Source: Pollutiaquabacter sp046052345
Lineage (GTDB): Bacteria; Bacteroidota; Bacteroidia; AKYH767-A; 2013-40CM-41-45
Reading direction: 5' to 3'
Length of the DNA: 64,000 nt
NCBI GenBank assembly: GCA_046052345.1
Contig: JBJOMN010000007.1
Span: forward strand, 62,001 to 126,000
Part shown: positions 57,974 through 64,000 of the stretch, piece after piece
Position numbering within the stretch: position 1 is the first letter of the stretch
Layout: each line of letters starts with the position of its first letter
Notes under the pieces: generated by a model
Seen by the model: only the letters and a program-made list of their open reading frames with translations
Databases searched by the model: none
Told to the model about the DNA's origin: nothing
Made by a program: the position numbers and the translations under genes

Positions 57974-59527
57974 ATGCGTTCCCGTACCCGAGTCCGATTT
58001 GCACCCAGTCCCACCGGTCCGCTGCACATGGGCGGTGTGCGGACGGCGTTGTATAATTACCTCTTCGCCCGAAAACACGGAGGAGATTTCCTGCTTCGTA
58101 TCGAAGACACCGACCAGCAGCGATTCGTGCCGGGTGCTGAGGACTACATCATTGAATCACTCAAGTGGTGCGGCATACAGCCCGACGAAGGTGTCGGTTT
58201 CGGCAACGGCCCCCACGCTCCTTACCGACAGAGCGAACGGAAAGAGATATACCGTCGGTATGCGGAGCAGCTGGTGGAGTCCGGACATGCGTACTACGCC
58301 TTCGACCGCGCCGAAGACCTTGATGCCCTGCGCAAATCCTCCGAGTCCTCCGGCTCGGCCTTCTCCTACAACGCCTCGACGCGACTCAACCTGGTCAATT
58401 CGCTGATAATCACGGAAGCGGAGACCAAGCGAAGGATAGCCGACGGCGAGCACTACGTGGTCCGCTTGAAAGTCCCCGCGAACGAATCCATCCTCGTCCG
58501 TGACATCATCCGCGGCGATGTACGATTCGATTCCAATCAGCTGGACGACAAGGTGCTTTACAAGAGCGACGGAATGCCGACGTACCACCTGGCGAATGTC
58601 GTGGACGACTACCTGATGGAAATCACACACGTCATCCGCGGCGAGGAATGGTTGCCCTCGGCTCCTTTGCACGTTCTCCTCTACCGTTTTCTCGGATGGG
58701 AGGCCGTCATGCCCCAGTTCGCACATCTGCCCTTGCTGCTCAAGCCGGACGGAAACGGCAAGCTCAGCAAACGCGACGGCGACCGGCTGGGATTTCCTGT
58801 GTTCCCCTTGAACTGGACAGATCCTTTCACCGGTGAGGTCTCCTCCGGTTACCGTGAACGTGGTTATTATCCCGAAGCCTTCGTCAATGTCCTTGCATTG
58901 CTTGGATGGCATCCCGGCGACAACCGTGAGATCTTCTCGCTCGAGGAGCTGGTACATGAGTTCTCCCTGGAGCGCGTCAGCAAAGCAGGGGCGAAGTTCG
59001 ACCCGGAAAAGACCAAGTGGTTCAATGAACATTACCTGCGCACCAGGTCGGACGAAGAGCTGGGTGCAGCGCTGAGAAAGCTGGCCAAGGCAGAGTTCGG
59101 ACTGTCGGACGATGATTACCGTCTTTCAGGTTCCTTCACCGTAAAGGCAGCCGGTCTGTTGAAAGAACGCATCCGCTTCGAATCGGAGATGATTGAAACA
59201 GGCGAGTATCTTTTCCGTGCTCCTGACAGATACGATGAGACCGTGGTGGCCAAGCGCTGGAAACCCGCCCTGGCGGAGGTTTTCGAAGCACTGATAACCG
59301 CTTTCTCCGCTGCAACGGATTTTTCAGAGTCTTCGGCTGAATCCATATTCAAAGAGACCGCTGCGTCCTTCGGGCTTAAGCCCGGAGACCTTCTCCAACT
59401 GTTCCGCGTCATGTTGAGCGGTCAGGGCGGAGGCGTCCACCTCTTCGGAATGGTGGAGTTGCTGGGCCGTGATGAAACCGTCAGCCGACTGAAAAAAGCA
59501 TTGACCTCCCTGAAGACCACTGCCTGA
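57974..59527 (+). CDS. gltX: glutamate--tRNA ligase
   Basis: 517 residues, class I. FAPSPTGPLHMGGVRTALYNYLF carries the HIGH-type box and KLSKRDGDRLGFPVF the KMSKS-type box; the anticodon-binding helical region follows. It charges tRNA-Glu. ATG at 57974 was preferred to the TTG one codon earlier. Because glnS follows, this enzyme is expected to be the discriminating type in this organism. Short gap (39 bp) to glnS suggests one operon. Confidence 0.98.
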   Translation: MRSRTRVRFAPSPTGPLHMGGVRTALYNYLFARKHGGDFLLRIEDTDQQRFVPGAEDYIIESLKWCGIQPDEGVGFGNGPHAPYRQSERKEIYRRYAEQLVESGHAYYAFDRAEDLDALRKSSESSGSAFSYNASTRLNLVNSLIITEAETKRRIADGEHYVVRLKVPANESILVRDIIRGDVRFDSNQLDDKVLYKSDGMPTYHLANVVDDYLMEITHVIRGEEWLPSAPLHVLLYRFLGWEAVMPQFAHLPLLLKPDGNGKLSKRDGDRLGFPVFPLNWTDPFTGEVSSGYRERGYYPEAFVNVLALLGWHPGDNREIFSLEELVHEFSLERVSKAGAKFDPEKTKWFNEHYLRTRSDEELGAALRKLAKAEFGLSDDDYRLSGSFTVKAAGLLKERIRFESEMIETGEYLFRAPDRYDETVVAKRWKPALAEVFEALITAFSAATDFSESSAESIFKETAASFGLKPGDLLQLFRVMLSGQGGGVHLFGMVELLGRDETVSRLKKALTSLKTTA

Positions 59528-59566
59528 TTACCGCCGAGTCTTCTTCTTATCCTTATTTGTCACCCT

Positions 59567-61234
59567 ATGGAAAAAGGCCCCAACTTCCTTGAAGAGATCA
59601 TCGCCGAGGATATCAAGAACGCTAAACACGGCGGACGCGTCCTGACGCGGTTTCCTCCGGAACCCAACGGCTATCTCCATATCGGACATGCTAAATCGAT
59701 ATGCCTGAACTTCGGACTGGCGAAGAAATTCGGCGGACAGACGAATCTTCGCTTCGACGATACGAATCCCGAGAAGGAGGAGACCGAATATGTGGAAAGC
59801 ATAAAGCGCGACATACAATGGCTGGGCTTCCAATGGGCCAACGAATTCTATGCCTCCGACTATTTCGAGCAATTGTATGAGTACGCCGTACAGCTGATCC
59901 GCAAGGGTCTCGCGTATGTGGACGACTCCACGGCGGAGGAGATCGCTGCCACGAAAGGCACGCCTACCGAGCCGGGTACACACAGTCCGTTCCGTGACCG
60001 GTCCGTCGAGGAGAACCTCGACCTTTTCGAACGCATGCGTAAGGGGGAGTTCAAGGAAGGAGAGCGTGTGTTGCGTGCGAAGATCGACATGTCCTCCCCG
60101 AACATGCACCTGCGCGACCCGCTGATGTACCGTATCAAGCACGTCGCCCATCACCGTACCGGCGACCGCTGGTGCATCTATCCCATGTACGATTTCGCGC
60201 ACGGTCAGTCCGATTCCATCGAGCGCATCACGCATTCCATCTGCACGCTGGAGTTCGCCGTGCACCGGCCGCTATACGAATGGTTCATCGAAAAACTGGA
60301 GATATTTCCCAGTCACCAGTACGAGTTCGCCCGGCTCAACCTGAACTACACGGTGATGAGCAAGCGGCGCTTGTTGCAGCTTGTCAAGGAGAAATACGTA
60401 AGCGGTTGGGACGATCCGCGCATGCCGACCATCAGCGGACTGAGGCGCAGGGGTTATACCCCTGAGAGCATCCGTCAGTTCGCCGAGATGATCGGTGTGG
60501 CTCGTCGCGAGAACGTGATCGATGTCGGCGCCTTGGAGTTCTGCGTCCGTGAGCACCTGAACAAGATCGCCACCCGTGTCATGGTGGTCCTGGATCCCGT
60601 GAAGCTGGTCATCACCAACTATCCGGAAGGTGACGGCGAGGTGCTGATGGCGGAGAACAATCCCGAGATGGAAGACGGCGGAGGTCACCGTGACGTGCCT
60701 TTCGGCCGCGAACTTTGGATCGAGCGGGAGGATTTCAAGATCAATCCGGAGAAGAAGTACTTCCGGCTCGCGCCGGGTCTCATGGTACGTTTGAAACACG
60801 CGTATATCGTCCGCTGCGACGACTACGACATGGATGCGGACGGAAATATCACGGAGATCCGGTGCACTTACATCCCTGAAAGCAAGAGCGGACAGGATAC
60901 CAGCGGAATCAATGTGAAAGGCACGATACATTGGGTAAGTATCGGCCATGCGATTCCGGTCGAGGTGCGGCAGTACGACCGGCTGTTCCATGTCGAGAAT
61001 CCGTCGAGTGAGGAAGGGGATTTCAAGGAGTACATCAATCCCGGCAGCCTTCAGGTCATCCCGCAGGCCATGGCTGAGCCGTCGCTTCGGTTCGTGCAGC
61101 CGGAAGACAAGTTCCAGTTCATCCGGAAAGGATATTTCTGTCCGGATCCTGATTCAACCACGGAACGCCCGGTCTTCAACCGTACTGTCCAGTTGAAGGA
61201 TTCATGGACGAAGAAGACCGTCGCCTTCGAGTAA
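59567..61234 (+). CDS. glnS: glutamine--tRNA ligase
   Basis: 555 residues. FPPEPNGYLHIGHAKSICLNFG is the GlnRS-specific HIGH box and VMSKRRL the KMSKS box; the two beta-barrel anticodon domains make up the second half. Its presence means the cell charges Gln directly. GlnRS was spread to bacteria by transfer from eukaryotes and is common in several Bacteroidota. It is followed by folB. Confidence 0.98.
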   Translation: MEKGPNFLEEIIAEDIKNAKHGGRVLTRFPPEPNGYLHIGHAKSICLNFGLAKKFGGQTNLRFDDTNPEKEETEYVESIKRDIQWLGFQWANEFYASDYFEQLYEYAVQLIRKGLAYVDDSTAEEIAATKGTPTEPGTHSPFRDRSVEENLDLFERMRKGEFKEGERVLRAKIDMSSPNMHLRDPLMYRIKHVAHHRTGDRWCIYPMYDFAHGQSDSIERITHSICTLEFAVHRPLYEWFIEKLEIFPSHQYEFARLNLNYTVMSKRRLLQLVKEKYVSGWDDPRMPTISGLRRRGYTPESIRQFAEMIGVARRENVIDVGALEFCVREHLNKIATRVMVVLDPVKLVITNYPEGDGEVLMAENNPEMEDGGGHRDVPFGRELWIEREDFKINPEKKYFRLAPGLMVRLKHAYIVRCDDYDMDADGNITEIRCTYIPESKSGQDTSGINVKGTIHWVSIGHAIPVEVRQYDRLFHVENPSSEEGDFKEYINPGSLQVIPQAMAEPSLRFVQPEDKFQFIRKGYFCPDPDSTTERPVFNRTVQLKDSWTKKTVAFE

Positions 61235-61285
61235 TCAGCGTCACCCGTCACTTTCACTCGTCCACCGTCCCTCGTCTCTTTCTCC

Positions 61286-61648
61286 ATGTCCACGCTTTAT
61301 ATCAACAATCTCCGGGTACATGCGCATCACGGTTGTCTGCCCGAGGAGGCGATCATCGGCGGCGAGTACCGCATCGATGCCGAAATCACGGCTGACTTCT
61401 CGTCCGCGTCTCGCACGGACAGCCTGTCCGAGACGGTTGATTATTGCGATGTGCGTCGAATCGTCGAGCGGGAGATGTCGGTGCGATCAAAGCTGATAGA
61501 ACATGTGGTGGAACGCATGGGCAGTTCGCTCCTGAAGGAGCTGCCGCAGATAGCTGCGTTGAAGCTGAAGCTCACCAAACTTTCGCCGCCGATGGGCGGT
61601 GACGTGGAATCCGTTTCCTTCGAGTCGTTGTTTGTCCGCAAGGCGTGA
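61286..61648 (+). CDS. folB: dihydroneopterin aldolase
   Basis: 120 residues, T-fold enzyme of folate synthesis that splits 7,8-dihydroneopterin to 6-hydroxymethyl-dihydropterin. It opens LYINNLRVHAHHGCLPEEA with the catalytic Tyr/Glu neighbourhood, has DSLSETVDYCDVRRIV and KLTKLSPP (catalytic Lys region). It lies 51 bp after glnS, possibly co-transcribed. Confidence 0.96.
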   Translation: MSTLYINNLRVHAHHGCLPEEAIIGGEYRIDAEITADFSSASRTDSLSETVDYCDVRRIVEREMSVRSKLIEHVVERMGSSLLKELPQIAALKLKLTKLSPPMGGDVESVSFESLFVRKA

Positions 61649-61694
61649 ATCAGTCGCCTTTATCTTCAGTTTAACTTCCTGACAATCAAGTGTT

Positions 61695-61724
61695 AAATCG
61701 TAACCGTAAGCAGTGCTACGATTT
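61695..61724. repeat. 8-bp inverted repeat after folB
   Basis: AAATCGTA (61695-61702) and TACGATTT (61717-61724), 14 nt apart. No U-run; weak evidence for termination. The rest of 61649-61768 shows nothing else. Confidence 0.3.
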
Positions 61725-61768
61725 CACGCAACCTTGTATCGGGACAGCGAGTAATAGGTGCTGAGGAA

Positions 61769-61799
61769 TTGAAACGGACGGCCTGTTTTCGTATCTTTG
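61769..61799 (+). promoter_or_regulatory. promoter of tRNA-Cys (TTG-N20-TATCTTTG)
   Basis: TTG at 61769-61771 and TATCTTTG at 61792-61799, 20 bp apart, 14 nt before the tRNA 5' end. Fits the Bacteroidota consensus fully. Confidence 0.8.
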
Positions 61800-61813
61800 A
61801 TTCCCCTTAAAAA

Positions 61814-61884
61814 GGTCCTGTGGCCGAGTGGCTAGGCAGAGCTCTGCAAAAGCTTGTACACCAGTTCGAATCTGGTCGGGACCT
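61814..61884 (+). tRNA. tRNA-Cys (anticodon GCA)
   Basis: 71 nt cloverleaf: acceptor GGTCCTG/CGGGACC with one T-G wobble, anticodon stem GAGCT/AGCTT with a terminal G-T wobble, loop CTGCAAA (anticodon GCA at 61846-61848), T-stem ACCAG/CTGGT with TTCGAAT, discriminator T as required for tRNA-Cys. CCA not encoded. Its own promoter and terminator frame it. Confidence 0.97.
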
Positions 61885-61897
61885 CTACTAATTCCAG

Positions 61898-61935
61898 AAC
61901 CCTCTGTAAATCAAAAAAATTACAGAGGGTTTTTT
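61898..61935 (+). terminator. terminator after tRNA-Cys
   Basis: 12-bp perfect stem AACCCTCTGTAA (61898-61909) / complement (61920-61931) and a T-run; the arms also serve the converging gene. Confidence 0.9.
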
Positions 61936-61978
61936 GTTGTTTCAAGTCCGTATCAGTTTTCCGTAAACCACTGCAACG

Positions 61979-62830
61979 TCACAGTCTTATTCGGTACGAA
62001 GTACTCAGTTTAATGAACGGGCCGTCCCCCATGTCATTCACTGAAAAATATCTCTTGCTGTCTGCGCCGGCGCGTATCTTCCGCGCAATGCCGTAGCCCG
62101 GCTCCACGGTGATACACCACCTCCGGAGGGGATAGATGTCGACGAAGAGGGAAGCTTGATTATCATCCACCCGCACGAAATTTCCGTCGTCGACCCGGAA
62201 GCTGTTGGTCAACGCACGGAACGTCACTCCGCCGTACCACCGGTCGCTCCAGCGGTGTTCATACGTGAACCGCCCGGGCAGCAAGCCGAACAGGTAATCG
62301 TCAGGGCCGAGCTTCCAATCGGCTCCCAGCAATGGCCAGACAAATAGTCCGAAGAATTCCCGGTTCATGTAGACACCGGCGCGTAATTGCATTTGAGGAG
62401 TCACCGCATACGAAATGAATGAGACGCCCCCGAGTTGGATCGTGTTCTCCTTGAACAACTGCTCTCCGTTCGTACGAAGTATCGGTGTCACATTCAACGA
62501 CCACTTTTCATACAATGGCAGCATCAGTCCTACGGGGAGTGCGATGCTCCGCACTTCCGGTACGAACTCCTTATTGTCTGCATGGTCGATGTTCCAGGCC
62601 TCGTAAAAAGGACTAAGCAGCAGGTAGGTGTTTTCTTTGAGCCGCAGCGGCACATCGCTGCCGGCATAGACATGGGTGAAGGGTGTGGCATAGGAGTCCT
62701 TGCTGCGAAAGCCGCTCGTGTGCCGGATCTGAAAAGGGTCTACATAGGGTTGCGCGTACAGTGACAGGCAGGTCAACATGCCTGTCAACGTGAAAAGAAA
62801 TTTCGGGTAATTCGTGCAGTTAGTTTTCAC
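61979..62830 (-). CDS. DUF6268-type outer-membrane beta-barrel protein
   Basis: 283 residues: signal peptide (FLFTLTGMLTCLSLYAQP), then repeated amphipathic strands (LLLSPFYEAWNI, SLNVTPILRTNGE, LQLRAGVYMNREFFGLFVWP) and a terminal Arg-Leu. This matches barrel proteins of the DUF6268 type in Bacteroidota. Function unknown. Its start overlaps the end of the PLP decarboxylase by 11 bp, so translation is probably coupled. Confidence 0.8.
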   Translation of the reverse strand: MKTNCTNYPKFLFTLTGMLTCLSLYAQPYVDPFQIRHTSGFRSKDSYATPFTHVYAGSDVPLRLKENTYLLLSPFYEAWNIDHADNKEFVPEVRSIALPVGLMLPLYEKWSLNVTPILRTNGEQLFKENTIQLGGVSFISYAVTPQMQLRAGVYMNREFFGLFVWPLLGADWKLGPDDYLFGLLPGRFTYEHRWSDRWYGGVTFRALTNSFRVDDGNFVRVDDNQASLFVDIYPLRRWCITVEPGYGIARKIRAGADSKRYFSVNDMGDGPFIKLSTSYRIRL

Positions 62831-64000
62831 GCCTTAATTTTTTGAATCTGAAAAACCGCTTCCAGCGTTCCCGGGCAGAAAGAAAGCGACTGACTGCGCC
62901 CATCCATTTGGGATTCTCGGTAATCGGACTCTTGTTTTCTGTGACGGGTGTATTTTCCTCCGGAATCTCCTCGCCGAACATCTCTTCCATGATCTTTCGT
63001 ACCGAGGTTTCTACCATTCCTCGGAAAGGGATACGCGCCATCATGCCATACACGGCGGCATTGCCTTTTGCCGCCAGTTCTTTGTGTTCTGCTGCGTACG
63101 CGACTGCTTCCCGCAAGTCTTCTAGATAATCTTCGATGAAAGGTAGATTGGTGGGCAATACCGTAAGATGGATGCAGTCCGGGAACTGCTGACGATCCAT
63201 CACCCATCCCTTTTCTTCCAGCCGGTCCGCCACCACAAAAATATCGGGTCGGTTGTCGAGTGTCGTGTAGGACAGGATATTCATGCAGGGCTCGCCCACG
63301 ATAGCGATGCCGGGAATGGCGGATAAGCCAACCCGCAACTTCCGTGTTCCATCCATCAGTTTTCCGGCCATCGTCATATAGCCGTTTCTTCCAAGGTGCT
63401 TCATGCCTGCCCACGCTGCTGCAATCGGACCGCCCGGTCGGGTGCCCATGAGCGTGGGAGAGATGTATATTCCACCGGGGAAATCGGTGCTCACGAAAAA
63501 CTGATGGTGCATCAATTTCATGTTGCGATACATCAACACCGATGCGCCTTTAGCTCCGAAGCCGAATTTGTGGACATCGGCGGATACAGAAGTGACACCT
63601 TCTACCCTGAAATCCCATCGCGGTATCTGATAGCCGAGCTGCTCCACCCAGGGCAGCATGAAGCCTCCGATACAGGCGTCCACATGCAGCGGGAGCTTGT
63701 GGCGGACTGCGAGGCCAGCAATCTCTTCCACAGGATCGAGCACTCCATTGGGATAACCGGGAGCCGAGGCCAGCAGCAGAATGGTGTCTTCGCCGATAAG
63801 CTTCTCCATTTCCTCCGGCTGAGCCCTCCTTTGTGCATCCACCGGTGCTTTTCGAAGTTGCAAGCCGAACATTTCGGCCGCTTTGTCGAAGGCAGGATGA
63901 ATAGTGGAAGGCGCTACCACTTCGTAACGCTTTTTATTCGGCATCGCCTTCCTGGCCCGTTGTCTGTAACAGAACATGGCCGCAAGGATGCTTTCCGTTC
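62820..64000 (-). CDS. sphingosine-1-phosphate lyase-like PLP decarboxylase, N-terminus beyond the window
   Basis: About 393 residues visible; the true start is beyond 64000, since the frame stays open and the visible beginning ESILAA is internal to the family. The PLP site is complete: HVDACIGGFMLPW (aspartate to pyridine N) and SADVHKFGFGAKGAS (Schiff-base Lys), with GGTES-like residues at the edge. Group II amino-acid decarboxylase fold, S1P lyase subgroup, cleaving phosphorylated sphingoid bases. The C-terminal tail is an unusual Glu/Asn/Pro-rich stretch (EENTPVTENKSPITENP). Bacteroidota make sphingolipids, which suits this call. Confidence 0.88.
   Translation of the reverse strand, partial: TESILAAMFCYRQRARKAMPNKKRYEVVAPSTIHPAFDKAAEMFGLQLRKAPVDAQRRAQPEEMEKLIGEDTILLLASAPGYPNGVLDPVEEIAGLAVRHKLPLHVDACIGGFMLPWVEQLGYQIPRWDFRVEGVTSVSADVHKFGFGAKGASVLMYRNMKLMHHQFFVSTDFPGGIYISPTLMGTRPGGPIAAAWAGMKHLGRNGYMTMAGKLMDGTRKLRVGLSAIPGIAIVGEPCMNILSYTTLDNRPDIFVVADRLEEKGWVMDRQQFPDCIHLTVLPTNLPFIEDYLEDLREAVAYAAEHKELAAKGNAAVYGMMARIPFRGMVETSVRKIMEEMFGEEIPEENTPVTENKSPITENPKWMGAVSRFLSARERWKRFFRFKKLRREN

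Noticed and set aside
1..64000. Insertion sequences, prophage, CRISPR, rRNA operon, integrases
   Set aside because: No transposase or integrase motif, no regularly spaced repeats, no rRNA stretch seen on either strand.

Overview
The window looks like chromosomal DNA of a member of the Bacteroidota (class Bacteroidia, lower rank not resolved), with G+C around or slightly above one half. The evidence is: several secreted proteins with type IX secretion (T9SS) C-terminal sorting domains; promoters matching the phylum's TAnnTTTG -7 box, often with an upstream TTG; DUF4175, DUF6427, DUF6268 and HU-CCDC81/SPOR proteins; a GlnRS beside GluRS; and a sphingosine-phosphate-lyase-like enzyme. No insertion sequence, prophage, CRISPR array, rRNA operon or plasmid/integrative module was seen.

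Layout. 1-5.6 kb: end of a MOSC protein, a T9SS-exported M43 metalloprotease, a lipoprotein, an FkbM-like methyltransferase and a GH97 glycosidase. 5.7-14 kb: SET-domain protein, dxs, two related T9SS cargo proteins with a small secreted protein between them, and an LtaS-like membrane sulfatase-fold protein. 13.9-20 kb: fatty-acid/phospholipid cluster yceD-rpmF-plsX-fabH-accB-accC, with divergent plsC. 20-25 kb: bacilliredoxin, a mini-protein that is little more than a T9SS type B sorting domain, CheY-like regulator, tadA, aspS, dipeptide epimerase, and a 25-codon Lys/Ala gene. 25.5-31.4 kb: PAS sensor kinase, methylmalonyl-CoA epimerase, CAT-anticodon tRNA, PAP2-like protein, rpoN, HU/SPOR protein and a MarR regulator. 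31.4-36.3 kb: pirin / nitroreductase / CDGSH redox group, YceI, trpS, and divergent biotin-dependent carboxyltransferase. 36-48.9 kb: mixed housekeeping and envelope genes (MFS, M20 peptidase, purD, ybeY, DUF6427, aryl-sulfotransferase-like) with two odd response regulators. 49-57 kb: a minus-strand block with an rRNA-type methyltransferase, an H-NOX heme sensor, an HNOBA-PAS-hybrid histidine kinase, DUF4175 and an anti-sigma-type ATPase. 57-64 kb: a coiled-coil/winged-helix protein, gltX, glnS, folB, tRNA-Cys, a DUF6268 outer-membrane protein and the end of a PLP decarboxylase.

The most interesting themes are signalling and expression control. (i) A complete H-NOX/HNOBA kinase pair probably senses nitric oxide. 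(ii) A receiver-Fis protein carries an HPt-like tail in which the phospho-accepting His is Gln. (iii) A receiver domain has a C-terminal membrane anchor and is co-transcribed with a 53-residue membrane protein. (iv) A 25-residue histone-H1-tail-like peptide has its own promoter box and terminator. (v) A tandem stem-loop region precedes a sensor kinase. (vi) At three genes the -7 box lies only 5-6 nt from the start codon, implying leaderless mRNAs. Functions are inferred from motifs read by eye; no database search was run.
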